DNA from: Stenotrophomonas humi
Lineage (GTDB): Bacteria > Pseudomonadota > Gammaproteobacteria > Xanthomonadales > Xanthomonadaceae
DNA: 64,000 bases
Assembly (NCBI RefSeq): GCF_001431415.1
Contig: NZ_LDJI01000020.1
Location: 62,001 to 126,000 of the forward strand
Direction: 5' to 3'
The translations under genes and the position numbers were made by a program. Under the pieces are notes generated by a model that saw only the letters and a list, made by a program, of their open reading frames with translations, was not told where the DNA came from and did no database searches. Position 1 is the stretch's first letter, and the number at the start of each line of letters is the position of its first letter. Shown piece after piece: positions 9,522 to 19,195 of the stretch.

Positions 9522-9545
9522 AAAGGGCGCCTTGCGGCGCCCTTT
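9522..9545. terminator. Bidirectional rho-independent terminator
   Basis: Ten-base arms AAAGGGCGCC and GGCGCCCTTT enclose a 4-base loop, flanked by A-rich and T-rich sides. It lies between the convergent PEBP and META-domain lipoprotein genes and can serve both strands. Confidence 0.9.
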
Positions 9546-9568
9546 CCGTGTCACTTCGCGGTGGTGAA

Positions 9569-10390
9569 TTACTTCACCAGTTCCGAGGCGACCACCATGT
9601 CCAGCACGTAGGCCTGCGACGGCGCATCGGCCGGCGGGTTCTTGATCTGGAAACGCTTCAGGCGCAGCACGTTGCGCACGCCCGGCTCGTGGTTGTAACC
9701 CTCGATGTTGCCGTAGAAGTTCTCGTACGCGCCGCGCTTGCCCTGTTCCAGGCCTTTGTCGTCGTACTTCACTTCACGCACCTGAAGGCAGGTGGCGTCC
9801 TTCATCAGCGGGTGCGGGCACGGCTTGGTCTGTGCGTCCACTTCCATGAAGACCTGCTCGCCGGGGCCGCCGTAGCGGGTTTCAGCGGTCGGCTCGGCGC
9901 GGAAGGTCAGCACGTCGCCGCTGGCGGTGGCCAGGGTCAGCGTAGAAGCATCCAGCGTGCGCACCGTCAGCTTGCCTTCCAGGCGCTGGCTGACCAGACG
10001 ATCGAGTTCCATCACGCCCGGCTCGGCGCAGGCCATGCTGGTGGACATCAATGCGCCTACGGTGAGTGCGTCACCGTCCAGCGTGTAGCCACCACCGATG
10101 CGGTTGCAGGTGTTGCTGGCGCCAACGCGGCCGTCCTTGAAATCAAGCGTCACCGGCTTGTCCGCACGCACGAACAGGCCATCGATGCGCTTGCCGCTGG
10201 CGTCCACGGCGTTGTCCAGCAGCCAGTGGTTGGCGCCCAGCTGGGCGGCGTCGATGCTGGCAGCAGGTACAGCCGGCGTCGCTGCCGCAGTACTGGCAGG
10301 CGCGTTGGTTTCTGGCTTGGTGCTGTTCGACGGGTTGCTGCAGGCGACCATCATGGCGACAGGCAGGGACAGAAGAAGGATGCGCTTCAT
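9569..10390 (-). CDS. META-domain/DUF4377 lipoprotein
   Basis: The 273-residue product starts at 10390 with a lipoprotein signal (MKRILLLSLPVAMMVACSN; Cys at the lipobox). A short Ala/Pro/Thr linker follows. Then comes a META/HslJ-like domain (ANHWLLDN, SNTCNRIGGGYTLDG, MSTSMACAEP), then a DUF4377-like C-terminal domain with FMEVDAQTKPCPHPLMKDATCLQVREV and paired cysteines. HslJ-type proteins are envelope stress or antibiotic-resistance-associated lipoproteins; the function of DUF4377 is not defined. It is monocistronic as far as can be seen. Confidence 0.85.
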   Translation of the reverse strand: MKRILLLSLPVAMMVACSNPSNSTKPETNAPASTAAATPAVPAASIDAAQLGANHWLLDNAVDASGKRIDGLFVRADKPVTLDFKDGRVGASNTCNRIGGGYTLDGDALTVGALMSTSMACAEPGVMELDRLVSQRLEGKLTVRTLDASTLTLATASGDVLTFRAEPTAETRYGGPGEQVFMEVDAQTKPCPHPLMKDATCLQVREVKYDDKGLEQGKRGAYENFYGNIEGYNHEPGVRNVLRLKRFQIKNPPADAPSQAYVLDMVVASELVK

Positions 10391-10473
10391 GTACAACTCC
10401 TTTGGAGCGTGGGTAGGTTCGGGACGATAAACGGCCACGGATGAATACCGGGGTTGCGTTTGTCGCGCCGCAT

Positions 10474-11268
10474 TCAGTTTCCAGCAGGCAAAAACAGCAG
10501 CAAGCCGATGCCCAGTGCGATGCGGTATAGCGCAAAGCCCGTGAAGGGGCGGCGTTTGATGTAACCCAGCAACCACTTCACCACCACAAAGCCGGTGACC
10601 ACGGCGGCGGCGAACGCCACGCCAACGTCGGTCCAATTTTCGCTGCCCAGTTTCCCGTCCTTGGCCAGTTCCAGGAATGCATAGCCGCTGGCGGCGAACA
10701 TGGTGGGAATGCCGACCAGGAACACGAATTCCGCGGCCGCCGAGCGACGTGTCAGGCCCAGCAGCATCGCCAGGAAAATGGCCGCCGCCGAGCGCGAGGT
10801 GCCCGGGAACACGCCGGCAATCACCTGGGCCAGGCCCACGGCGATGGCGACCTTCCAGGTGACGGTGTCGCGGTCGGGCATGCGCGAGGCGAAATGTTCG
10901 GCCACCAGCATCCACGCACCGCCAATGACCAGCGCCCAGGCCACCGGGGTTACGGTTTCCGGCAACTCCCAGCCCGCCAGACGCACCGGCAGGCCGACCA
11001 GGGCGGTGACCAGAAAGGCCACGCCGAGCTTCATGACGTAGTCGCGGTTCTCGCGTTCACCCAGCCCGGTGGCCAGTGACCACAGCCGCTGCCGCAGTGC
11101 CAGGGTCACGGCGAAGATGGCGCCGGCCTGGATGACGATGTTGAAGAAATCCGAGCGGGTACCGAGCCAGTGCTGGGCGATCAGCAGGTGGCCGGTGCTG
11201 GAAATGGGGAGGAATTCGGTGAGGCCTTCGAGGATGCCCAGCAACAGGGCGGAGAGCAGGTCGGACAT
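10474..11268 (-). CDS. uppP: Undecaprenyl-diphosphate phosphatase
   Basis: UppP (BacA) dephosphorylates undecaprenyl diphosphate to recycle the lipid carrier for peptidoglycan synthesis; overexpression gives bacitracin resistance. The 264-residue membrane protein has the family motifs EGLTEFLPISSTGHL near the N-terminus and PGTSRSAA in the middle, plus about eight hydrophobic segments. The start at 11268 (MSDLLSALLLG) fits family length; an upstream in-frame ATG would add a non-homologous stretch reaching toward the glnA regulatory sites. Confidence 0.95.
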   Translation of the reverse strand: MSDLLSALLLGILEGLTEFLPISSTGHLLIAQHWLGTRSDFFNIVIQAGAIFAVTLALRQRLWSLATGLGERENRDYVMKLGVAFLVTALVGLPVRLAGWELPETVTPVAWALVIGGAWMLVAEHFASRMPDRDTVTWKVAIAVGLAQVIAGVFPGTSRSAAAIFLAMLLGLTRRSAAAEFVFLVGIPTMFAASGYAFLELAKDGKLGSENWTDVGVAFAAAVVTGFVVVKWLLGYIKRRPFTGFALYRIALGIGLLLFLPAGN

Positions 11269-11317
11269 GGAAAAAGAATGGGAGGAAAGGCCGCCACAGC
11301 ATAGTCCATCCAGTGTT

Positions 11318-11334
11318 TGCACTATTTTGGTGCT
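11318..11334 (+). promoter_or_regulatory. NtrC-binding site 1 upstream of glnA
   Basis: The 17-mer TGCACTATTTTGGTGCT matches the NtrC dyad TGCACYA-N3-TRGTGCA at all but the last base. It is about 100 bp upstream of the sigma-54 promoter, the usual enhancer distance. Confidence 0.88.
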
Positions 11335-11346
11335 TTATTGAAAGAA

Positions 11347-11363
11347 TGCACCTTTATAGTGCG
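11347..11363 (+). promoter_or_regulatory. NtrC-binding site 2 upstream of glnA
   Basis: A second dyad, TGCACCTTTATAGTGCG, lies 29 bp centre-to-centre from the first, close to three helical turns, so the two NtrC dimers would sit on nearly the same DNA face. It is a slightly weaker match than site 1. Confidence 0.8.
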
Positions 11364-11426
11364 AAAGCTGGCTGTCGGTGCAACTGCATGTCAAATAAAA
11401 ACAACAACTTACAAAAATTTCATAGT

Positions 11427-11442
11427 TGGCACGCAAGTTGCT
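11427..11442 (+). promoter_or_regulatory. Sigma-54 promoter of glnA
   Basis: TGGCAC-N5-TTGCT gives correctly spaced GG and GC elements of a -24/-12 promoter, 42 bp before the glnA ATG. With the two NtrC sites upstream, glnA is predicted to be activated by phosphorylated NtrC under nitrogen limitation. Confidence 0.93.
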
Positions 11443-11483
11443 GAAGTACAGGCACATCATCAATCCACCCGAGGTTCCACCCG

Positions 11484-12893
11484 ATGTCCCTGGAAAACGT
11501 TGAGAAGCTGATCAAGGACAACCAGATCGAGTTCATCGACCTGCGTTTCGTCGACATGCGTGGTATCGAGCAGCACCTGACCTTCCCGGCATCGATCGTC
11601 GAGCCGGCGTTGTTCGAGGAAGGCAAGATGTTCGACGGCAGCTCGATCGCCGGTTGGAAGGGCATTGCCGAGTCGGACATGGTGCTGCTGCCGGACGCTG
11701 ACAGCGCCTATGTGGACCCGTTCTACGCCGACCCGACCCTGGTGCTGATCTGCGACGTGCTCGACCCGGCCACCATGCAGGGCTACGGCCGCTGCCCGCG
11801 CGGCATCGCCAAGCGCGCCGAGTCGTACCTGAAGTCCTCGGGCATCGCCGACCTGGCGTTCTTTGGCCCGGAGCCGGAATTCTTCATCTTCGATTCGATC
11901 CAGTTCGCCAACGACATGGGCCACACCTTCTTCAAGATCAACTCGGAAGAAGGTGCCTGGAACACCGGCAAGAGCTATGACGGCACCAACACCGGTTACC
12001 GTCCGACCGTGAAGGGTGGCTACTTCCCGGTGCCGCCGACCGACTCGCTGCACGACATCCGTGCCGAGATGTGCAAGGTGCTGGAAAAGGTGGGCATCGA
12101 AGTCGAAGTGCACCACCACGAAGTGGCCAATGCCGGCCAGTGCGAGATCGGCGCCAAGTTCAACACGCTGGTGACCAAGGCTGACGAACTGCAGCGCATG
12201 AAGCACGTCATCAAGAACGTCGCTCACCGCAACGGCAAGACCGCCACCTTCATGCCCAAGCCGCTGGTCGGCGACAACGGCAGCGGCATGCACGTGCATC
12301 AGTCGCTGGCCAAGGGCGGCGCCAACCTGTTCTCCGGTGACGGTTACGGCGGCCTGAGCCAGATGGCGCTGTGGTACATCGGCGGCATCTTCAAGCACGC
12401 CCGTGCCATCAATGCCTTCACCAACTCGGGCACCAACAGCTACAAGCGCCTGGTGCCGGGCTTTGAAGCCCCGGTGATGCTGGCTTACTCGGCCCGCAAC
12501 CGTTCGGCTTCGTGCCGCATTCCGTGGGTGTCCAACCCGAAGGCGCGCCGCATCGAAATGCGCTTCCCGGATCCGATCCAGTCCGGCTACCTGACCTTCA
12601 CCGCGCTGATGATGGCCGGCCTGGACGGCATCAAGAACCAGATCGACCCGGGCGCACCGAGCGACAAGGACCTGTACGACCTGCCGCCGGAAGAAGAGAA
12701 GCTGATCCCGCAGGTCTGCTCCTCGCTGGACCAGGCGCTGGAAGCACTGGACAAGGACCGCGAGTTCCTCAAGGCCGGTGGCGTGATGAGCGACGACTTC
12801 ATCGATGCGTACATCACCTTGAAGATGAAGGAAGTGACCCAGTTCCGTGCGGCCACGCACCCGCTGGAATATCAGCTGTACTACGCAAGCTGA
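11484..12893 (+). CDS. glnA: Glutamine synthetase, type I
   Basis: GlnA condenses glutamate and ammonia with ATP to form glutamine and is the centre of nitrogen assimilation. The 469-residue length is typical of GSI-beta. Visible motifs include [10 protein letters not shown] near the N-terminus, [10 protein letters not shown], and the adenylylation site [10 protein letters not shown] with Tyr398, indicating GlnE-dependent covalent control. It is preceded by a sigma-54 promoter with tandem NtrC sites and heads the nitrogen-regulation region with glnK, amtB and ntrBC. Confidence 0.98.
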   Translation: MSLENVEKLIKDNQIEFIDLRFVDMRGIEQHLTFPASIVEPALFEEGKMFDGSSIAGWKGIAESDMVLLPDADSAYVDPFYADPTLVLICDVLDPATMQGYGRCPRGIAKRAESYLKSSGIADLAFFGPEPEFFIFDSIQFANDMGHTFFKINSEEGAWNTGKSYDGTNTGYRPTVKGGYFPVPPTDSLHDIRAEMCKVLEKVGIEVEVHHHEVANAGQCEIGAKFNTLVTKADELQRMKHVIKNVAHRNGKTATFMPKPLVGDNGSGMHVHQSLAKGGANLFSGDGYGGLSQMALWYIGGIFKHARAINAFTNSGTNSYKRLVPGFEAPVMLAYSARNRSASCRIPWVSNPKARRIEMRFPDPIQSGYLTFTALMMAGLDGIKNQIDPGAPSDKDLYDLPPEEEKLIPQVCSSLDQALEALDKDREFLKAGGVMSDDFIDAYITLKMKEVTQFRAATHPLEYQLYYAS

Positions 12894-12901
12894 GTTCAGG
12901 T

Positions 12902-12941
12902 GGCGATGACGAAGGGCTCCCCTCCCACCTTCGTCATCGCC
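12902..12941. terminator. Long perfect hairpin after glnA, in the glnA-glnK spacer
   Basis: Perfect 14-bp arms (GGCGATGACGAAGG and its complement) enclose a 12-base loop immediately after the glnA stop. There is no clean U-tract, so it may be a processing or attenuation structure rather than a classical terminator. The whole 302-bp spacer (12894-13195) holds no supported gene, and no convincing second sigma-54 promoter was found in it, so how glnK-amtB is transcribed is unclear. Confidence 0.55.
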
Positions 12942-13147
12942 GCCGCTTTCATGACTGGGGAGCCATGGCAGCGGTCTGAAGCAACAGGCAAGGCAACACC
13001 AGGGGCAAGAGAAGCCGCACGCGCGTCATGGGCCGTTCCTCCCTCCCGCGTCACTGCTGCCGCCCTCAGACGGGGTGGCAACAGCGAGGCTCATGACACG
13101 TCCGGCGCAACAGCCAGCGGCCGCCCTGCGGCCGGTGGAAGACATGA

Positions 13148-13534
<387 letters not shown>

Positions 13535-13697
13535 GCATCCGCACACGTTCCTGCTGCGTTCGACAGTTGGTCCGCGCGCGGTGCAGGGAATGCCCGCGTA
13601 TCACGCATACGCTGCTTCCCGGCTCACCAACGGCATGACTGGCTTCGCACGCGACAGCGCGTGATCGGGTCCTAACCCCCAACAGTCGGAGTCGAAA

Positions 13698-15107
13698 ATG
13701 CGAACGGAATTTTTCACCGGGCTGAAAGCCCGGTTCGGTGGCCTGTGCCTGTCATTCATGCTCGCGGTGGTCGCAGCGGGTGTCTTCCCGTCGGTTGCCA
13801 CGGGACAAGAGGCTGCGCAGATGCAGCCGGTCGCCACGGAAAGCGTCGCGGCAGCTGCCGCTGCACCGGCGGCCGAAGCGGCGCCTGCCTTTGATCGCGG
13901 TGATGTGGCGTGGATGCTTACCGCCACGCTGCTGGTATTGATGATGGTGGTGCCGGGACTGGCCCTGTTCTACGGTGGTCTGGTGCGTGCCAAGAACGTG
14001 CTGTCGGTGCTGAGTCAGGTGTTGGTGGTGTTCTCGCTGGTACTGATGCTGTGGGTGGCCTATGGCTACAGCGCGGTGTTCAGTGCGGGCAATCAGTTCT
14101 TTGGTTCGTTCACGCAGTTCGCGTTCCTCAAGGGCTTCACGCCCGACTCGGTTGGCAACACGCCCATCGCGGGCCTGCCCGATTTCCTGTTCGTGGCGTT
14201 CCAGTCCACCTTCGCCGGCATCACCACCGCATTGATCGTTGGCGCCTTCGCCGAACGCATCAAGTTCCGCGCGGTACTACTGTTCTCCGCACTGTGGTTC
14301 ACCCTGAGCTACATCCCGATGGCGCACATCGTCTGGGGCGGGGGTTACCTCGGTGAAATGGGGGCGATCGATTTCGCTGGCGGCACCGTGGTGCACATCA
14401 ACGCCGGGGTTGCCGGCCTGGTTGCGGCCTGGTTTGTCGGCAAGCGCCTGGGCTACGGCCAGACTGCGCTGAAGCCGCACAACCTGCCACTGACCTGGAT
14501 CGGTGCGATGCTGCTGTGGGTGGGCTGGTTCGGCTTCAATGCCGGCTCAGCGGCGGCGGCAGACACGGTGGCCTCGCTGGCCTTCATCAACACTGTGCTG
14601 GCCACCGCCGCGGCGGTGCTGGGCTGGACGCTGGTGGAAGCGATCAGCAAAGGCCATCCGTCGGCACTGGGTGCGGCATCGGGCGCGGTTGCCGGCCTGG
14701 TCGGCGTGACCCCGGCCTGCGGCACGGTCGGCCCGCTGGGTGCGATCGTCATTGGCTTCGTCACCGGCATTGTCTGCGTGTGGGGCGTCACTGGCCTCAA
14801 GCGCCTGCTCAAGGCCGACGACACCGCCGATGTGTTCGGCGTGCATGGGGTCGGCGGCATCGTCGGCGCGATCCTCACCGGCGTGTTCAGCGCGCAGTCG
14901 CTGGGTGGCACCAAGGTGGATCTGGATATCGGCCACCAGCTGTGGGTGCAGGTGATCAGTGTCGGTTTCACCGTGCTGTGGAGCGCGGTGGTCACCGCGG
15001 TGATCCTGCTGGTGGTGCGCGCGTTGGTCGGCCTGCGTGTCAGCGAGGAAGCCGAACGCACCGGCCTGGATGTCACCACGCATGGTGAGTCCGCCTACGA
15101 GGTTTGA
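13698..15107 (+). CDS. amtB: Ammonium transporter AmtB
   Basis: AmtB conducts ammonium/ammonia across the inner membrane and is gated by PII. The 469-residue protein has a cleavable-looking signal (about 1-36), an Ala/Pro-rich linker, and eleven hydrophobic helices. The twin pore histidines are in VVHINAG and DVFGVHGVGG, and the Phe/Trp gate region is in FQSTFAGITTALIVGAFAER. It lies 163 bp after glnK, the conserved pairing. The GLRVSEEAERTGLD tail is the usual GlnK-contacting C-terminus. Confidence 0.97.
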   Translation: MRTEFFTGLKARFGGLCLSFMLAVVAAGVFPSVATGQEAAQMQPVATESVAAAAAAPAAEAAPAFDRGDVAWMLTATLLVLMMVVPGLALFYGGLVRAKNVLSVLSQVLVVFSLVLMLWVAYGYSAVFSAGNQFFGSFTQFAFLKGFTPDSVGNTPIAGLPDFLFVAFQSTFAGITTALIVGAFAERIKFRAVLLFSALWFTLSYIPMAHIVWGGGYLGEMGAIDFAGGTVVHINAGVAGLVAAWFVGKRLGYGQTALKPHNLPLTWIGAMLLWVGWFGFNAGSAAAADTVASLAFINTVLATAAAVLGWTLVEAISKGHPSALGAASGAVAGLVGVTPACGTVGPLGAIVIGFVTGIVCVWGVTGLKRLLKADDTADVFGVHGVGGIVGAILTGVFSAQSLGGTKVDLDIGHQLWVQVISVGFTVLWSAVVTAVILLVVRALVGLRVSEEAERTGLDVTTHGESAYEV

Positions 15108-15117
15108 TTGCTTTGAG

Positions 15118-15143
15118 CCCCTCTCCCGTTTACGGGAGAGGGG
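15118..15143. repeat. Repeated hairpin element (CCCCTCTCCCG type)
   Basis: Eleven-base arms CCCCTCTCCCG and CGGGAGAGGGG flank a 4-base TTTA loop and are followed by GTTGGGGTGAGGG. The same left arm and loop recur near 56584, and a related stem sits at 56453-56477, so this is a dispersed genomic repeat. It could also terminate amtB. Confidence 0.7.
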
Positions 15144-15321
15144 TTGGGGTGAGGGCCGCTCGACACCGGAGAACCAACCGACATGAGCAAGTCCCCAGCG
15201 CGACAGATGCAGAAACCACGGCGCGGCACCCACGACCACAATCACATTCCCTTGCCGGAACGTCCTGTTCCCTGCCGTTGGTCACTTGCCATGCGACGCG
15301 CAGCAACGTGCAATGCCCCCC

Positions 15322-16059
15322 ATGAACCACAAACTCCTGTTGCCGCTGGCGCTGGTCGCCGCACTCACCGCTTGTACCTCCGCACCGGTACGCAATCCGC
15401 TGGCGCAGTGGGTGCCGTCGCCGAACCACAATGCCCGCAGCCCGGTGATCATCGTGCTGCACCACACCGAGCAGGATTCGGTGCAGGAAAGCCTGGACAC
15501 GCTGCGCAGCGCCAACAGCGGCGGCAAAGTCAGCTCGCACTATCTGGTTGGCCGCGATGGTGACCTCTACCAGCTGGTGGCCGACAGCGAACGCGCCTGG
15601 CACGCCGGCGGCGGCCGTTGGGGCAGCATCACCGATCTCAACTCGGCATCGCTTGGCATCGAGATCGACAACAACGGCCACAGCCCGTTCACCCAGCCGC
15701 AGATCGCCACGCTGCTGCGTCTGCTCGACGACCTTTGCGCCCGCTACAACATCCCGCGCAACCAGATCATCGGCCACGCCGACCTGGCACCCACGCGCAA
15801 GGCCGACCCCAGCCGCTTCTTCCCCTGGCAGCAGCTGGCCGAAGCCGGTTTCGGGATCTGGCCGGATGCTGCACATGGGCCGGCGCCGGAGGGCTTCGAC
15901 CGCTGGATGGCGTTGCAGGCCCTGGGCTACCCGCTGGATGACCGCGCCGCCGCTGCGCGCGCTTTCCACCGCCGCTTCCGGGGCAGTGACACGCTCCCCG
16001 CCGAGCTGGACATCGAAGACGCCCGCATCCTGCATTCGCTGCTGTTGCAGAAGCAGTGA
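15322..16059 (+). CDS. amiD: N-acetylmuramoyl-L-alanine amidase, lipoprotein (AmiD/AmpDh2 type)
   Basis: The enzyme cleaves the amide between N-acetylmuramic acid and the stem peptide. The 245-residue product starts at 15322 with a lipoprotein signal ending LVAALTAC, so it is predicted to sit on the outer membrane rather than in the cytosol like AmpD. The amidase_2 zinc ligands are visible in VLHHTE and GHADLAPTRKADPS, and the AmiD-type C-terminal extension (FDRWMALQALGYPLDD) is present. S. maltophilia AmpD homologues affect induction of the L1/L2 beta-lactamases; whether this gene is one of those is not shown here. It is inserted between amtB and ntrB. Confidence 0.92.
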   Translation: MNHKLLLPLALVAALTACTSAPVRNPLAQWVPSPNHNARSPVIIVLHHTEQDSVQESLDTLRSANSGGKVSSHYLVGRDGDLYQLVADSERAWHAGGGRWGSITDLNSASLGIEIDNNGHSPFTQPQIATLLRLLDDLCARYNIPRNQIIGHADLAPTRKADPSRFFPWQQLAEAGFGIWPDAAHGPAPEGFDRWMALQALGYPLDDRAAAARAFHRRFRGSDTLPAELDIEDARILHSLLLQKQ

Positions 16060-16070
16060 ATCCGGGTCTT

Positions 16071-16087
16071 TGCACTATATTGGTGCA
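16071..16087 (+). promoter_or_regulatory. NtrC-binding site abutting the ntrB start codon
   Basis: TGCACTATATTGGTGCA is a full match to the NtrC dyad and ends exactly at the base before the ntrB ATG. A dimer bound here would block transcription or initiation of ntrBC, a plausible negative autoregulatory site. Confidence 0.88.
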
Positions 16088-17146
16088 ATGAGCGGAAACG
16101 ACTTCAGCCCCTCCCCGGAACTGCTGGCCACGCCCCTGGTTTGGAGCGACACCGATGGCCGCATCCTCGGTGCCAACCCGGCATTCTGCCGCTGGCTGGG
16201 AGTGAGCGTGCGGCGCCTGCTGGGCCAGCCGCTGGCCTCGCTGGAGGTGCAGGGCGAGCTGCTGGCCGGGCAACTGGCAACGCCTTCCACCGACACCCGG
16301 CGCCTGCCACGGCTGGCCCTGGCCTTGCCTGGCGAAGCCCCGCGCTTCGCCGACGGCTGGCTGAGCGGCCACGAAGGCGGCGGCTGGCTGCTTGAAGCGC
16401 ACCCGGTGGACGAGTTCCAGACGGCCGACCCGGCACAGGTCCTGCCTGGCGCCTTCAGTGCCGCACTCAAGGGCCTGGCCCACGAGCTGCGTAACCCGCT
16501 GGCCGGACTGAAAGGTGCCGCGCAGCTGTTGGCGCGCCGTGCGCATGGCCGCGACAGCGATGAAGGTGAGTTGATCGAACTGATCGGCTCGGAGATCGAG
16601 CGCCTCAACACCCTGCTTGAGCAACTGCTGTCACCGGCACCGCCACGACCGCATGCACCGCTGAACATCCATGCCGCGCTGGAGCGGGTGCTGCGTCTGG
16701 TCGAGAACGAGGCCGGCTGGTCGGTACGGCTGCTGCGCGACTACGACCCCAGCATTCCGGAGTTTCCCGGTGACAGCGACCGCCTGACCCAGGCGCTGCT
16801 CAATCTGGTGCGCAATGCCATCCAGGCCGGTGCCACCAGCATCACCCTGCGTACCCGGGTCGAGCACGGTCTGCGCATCGCCGAGCAGCCGCACCCGCTG
16901 GCGCTGCGCCTGGAAGTAGCCGACGACGGCCGCGGCGTGCCCGAAGAACTGGCCGAGCATCTGTTCCTGCCGCTGGTCAGTGGCCGCGCCGAAGGCACCG
17001 GGCTGGGCCTGGCACTGGCCCAGCAGGTTGCCCGCGAACACCGTGGCACGCTCAGCTACCGCTCGCGGCCGGGCCATACCGTGTTCACCGTGCTGTTGCC
17101 GCTGCCGTTGGCCGAGGAAGAAACCGCGGAGGTGAGCGATGCATGA
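16088..17146 (+). CDS. ntrB: Nitrogen-regulation sensor histidine kinase NtrB (GlnL)
   Basis: NtrB phosphorylates NtrC under nitrogen limitation and dephosphorylates it when bound by PII. The 352-residue cytoplasmic protein has an N-terminal PAS region (about 10-110), the H-box GLAHELRNPLAGLKG with His132, and ATPase motifs N (NLVRNAIQAG), G1 (VADDGRGVPEELAEHLF) and G2 (GTGLGLALAQQV). The ATG at 16088 was chosen because it begins the PAS region directly behind the NtrC box. Its end overlaps ntrC by 8 bp, implying translational coupling. Confidence 0.96.
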   Translation: MSGNDFSPSPELLATPLVWSDTDGRILGANPAFCRWLGVSVRRLLGQPLASLEVQGELLAGQLATPSTDTRRLPRLALALPGEAPRFADGWLSGHEGGGWLLEAHPVDEFQTADPAQVLPGAFSAALKGLAHELRNPLAGLKGAAQLLARRAHGRDSDEGELIELIGSEIERLNTLLEQLLSPAPPRPHAPLNIHAALERVLRLVENEAGWSVRLLRDYDPSIPEFPGDSDRLTQALLNLVRNAIQAGATSITLRTRVEHGLRIAEQPHPLALRLEVADDGRGVPEELAEHLFLPLVSGRAEGTGLGLALAQQVAREHRGTLSYRSRPGHTVFTVLLPLPLAEEETAEVSDA

Positions 17147-18578
17147 GTCCACATCCCAGGCCGCCACGGTGTGGGTGGTCGATGACGACCGCTCGGTACG
17201 TTTCGTGCTGACCACGGCGCTGCGCGATGCCGGCTACACGGTGGAAGGCTTCGACAGCGCCGCCGCCGCCTTGAGCGCGATGGCCGAGCGACCGGCACCG
17301 GACCTGCTGTTCACCGACGTGCGCATGCCCGGTGACGACGGGCTGGTGCTGCTGGACAAGCTCAAGGCCGCGCACCCGCAACTGCCGGTGATCGTGATGT
17401 CGGCGTATACCGATGTAGCCAGCACCGCCGGCGCGTTCCGTGGCGGCGCGCATGAATTCCTGTCCAAGCCGTTCGATCTGGATGACGCGGTGGAACTGGC
17501 CCGCCGCGCGCTGCCCGAACCGCAGGTCGTGCCGGTGCCTGCCATCGCAGCGGCCAGTACCTCGGACGACGGCCCGCCGCAGCTGATCGGCGACACCCCG
17601 GCCATGCGCGCGTTGTTCCGTGCCATTGGCCGTCTTGCACAGGCGCCGCTGTCGGTATTGATCAATGGCGAAACCGGTACCGGCAAGGAACTGGTGGCCA
17701 GCGCATTGCATCGTGAATCACCGCGCGCCAAGGGGCCGTTCGTCGCGCTCAACACCGCAGCCATTCCTGCCGAACTGCTGGAGAGCGAACTGTTTGGTCA
17801 CGAGGCGGGCGCCTTTACCGGTGCCACCAAGCGCCATATCGGCCGCTTTGAACAAGCCAATGGCGGCACCTTGTTCCTGGATGAAATCGGTGACATGCCG
17901 CTGCCCCTGCAGACCCGCCTGCTGCGTGTGCTGGCCGAAGGCGAGTTCTTCCGCGTCGGTGGGCGTGAGTTGATCCGGGTCGATGTGCGGGTGGTCGCGG
18001 CCACCCATCAGGACCTGGAAACACTGGTGGAGCAGGGCGGTTTCCGTGCCGATCTGCTGCATCGCCTGGACATGGTGCGCTTGTGGCTGCCGCCGCTGCG
18101 CGAACGCCTGGGCGACGTGCCGCAACTGGCCGAGACCTTCCTGGGCAACGCCGCACGGCGGCTGGACATGCCACCCAAGCGCCTGTCCGCCCCGGCGGTG
18201 CAGGCGCTGCGCGAGCATGCCTGGCCAGGCAACGTGCGCGAGCTTGAAAATGTGTGCTGGCGCTTGGCCGCACTGGCCGTGGCCGACACCATTTCCGCCG
18301 CCGACGTGCGCGCCGCCCTGGCACGTGGCGGACGCGGTCCGCGCCCGACCACGGCGGTGGTGCCGGACCAATGGGACCGCGCCCTCGCGGCATGGGCGCA
18401 GCAACGTCTGGCCGAAGGGGCGCATGGGTTGCATGCGCAGGCGCGCGAGCGTCTGGATGCAGTGCTGCTGGAAGCCGCGCTGGCCTTCACCGACGGACAT
18501 CGTGCCGACGCTGCTGCGCGGTTGGGGCTGGGCCGCAATACCCTCACCCGCAAGCTCGGCCCGGGCCGTCGTCGCTGA
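17139..18578 (+). CDS. ntrC: Nitrogen-regulation sigma-54 activator NtrC
   Basis: The 479-residue response regulator has a receiver domain with phosphoacceptor Asp60 ([10 protein letters not shown]) and Lys in LSKPFD. The AAA+ domain shows Walker A GETGTGKE (about 177) and the sigma-54-contacting GAFTGA loop (about 224). A Fis-type helix-turn-helix is at the C-terminus ([17 protein letters not shown]). It activates glnA through the tandem sites at 11318-11363 and probably represses its own operon through the site at 16071. It overlaps ntrB. Confidence 0.96.
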   Translation: MHESTSQAATVWVVDDDRSVRFVLTTALRDAGYTVEGFDSAAAALSAMAERPAPDLLFTDVRMPGDDGLVLLDKLKAAHPQLPVIVMSAYTDVASTAGAFRGGAHEFLSKPFDLDDAVELARRALPEPQVVPVPAIAAASTSDDGPPQLIGDTPAMRALFRAIGRLAQAPLSVLINGETGTGKELVASALHRESPRAKGPFVALNTAAIPAELLESELFGHEAGAFTGATKRHIGRFEQANGGTLFLDEIGDMPLPLQTRLLRVLAEGEFFRVGGRELIRVDVRVVAATHQDLETLVEQGGFRADLLHRLDMVRLWLPPLRERLGDVPQLAETFLGNAARRLDMPPKRLSAPAVQALREHAWPGNVRELENVCWRLAALAVADTISAADVRAALARGGRGPRPTTAVVPDQWDRALAAWAQQRLAEGAHGLHAQARERLDAVLLEAALAFTDGHRADAAARLGLGRNTLTRKLGPGRRR

Positions 18579-18631
18579 GCTGTGACTGCCTGCCCGGTTG
18601 TCGAGGCAGCGGTATGTATACTCGGCCCCCC

Positions 18632-19195
18632 ATGGGGACCACGACACCGCTGACGGACATCACCGGGCTGATTCGCCGTTGGCAATGCGGTGATCGCATC
18701 GCTGCCGAAGCGCTTGCCGCGCAGGTCTATGGCGAACTCCATGCACAGGCCGTCCGGCGCCTTGCACGCGGTAAGCACGGCGATCTGCGCCCTACCGAAC
18801 TATTGAACGAAGCCTGGATACGGCTGTCAGCCAGTGCGCATCCGTTCCAGTCACGCGAGCATTTCCATGCCATTGCCGCGCTGAAGATGCGCGACCTGCT
18901 GGTGGATCTGGCGCGCATGCAGGGCAGCGACAAACGCAAGGGCGAAGAGCAGGCGCTGACGCTGTCGGTCGCGCTGCTGGATCCGGCACCGCAGCCGGAA
19001 GACCTGCATTCCATCGCTGAAGCGTTCGATCACTTGTCGCAGGTGGACCAGCGCAAGGCCCAGGCTTTCGCGTTGAATGAACTGGCCGGCTTCACCGTGG
19101 CCGAGACCGCCGAGCTGCTCGGTGTCTCCACCGCGACGTTGCAGCGCGACCTGCGCTTCACCCGTGCCTGGTTGTCGACGCGCTTGCCATGCTGA
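18632..19195 (+). CDS. ECF-like sigma factor without the acidic region 2.2 motif (kinase-linked type)
   Basis: This 187-residue protein has region 2 and a region 4 helix-turn-helix (FTVAETAELLGVSTATLQRDLRFTRAWL). Where ordinary ECF factors carry an acidic DAED-like stretch in region 2.2 for core-polymerase contact, this one reads RPTELLNEAW (residues 53-62) with Thr55. That is the pattern of the Sig-70_X6/ECF43 group, in which known members are switched on by threonine phosphorylation. It overlaps the downstream Ser/Thr kinase gene by 7 bp, the genetic arrangement expected for such a pair. No anti-sigma factor is nearby. The target genes are not visible in this window. Confidence 0.88.
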   Translation: MGTTTPLTDITGLIRRWQCGDRIAAEALAAQVYGELHAQAVRRLARGKHGDLRPTELLNEAWIRLSASAHPFQSREHFHAIAALKMRDLLVDLARMQGSDKRKGEEQALTLSVALLDPAPQPEDLHSIAEAFDHLSQVDQRKAQAFALNELAGFTVAETAELLGVSTATLQRDLRFTRAWLSTRLPC

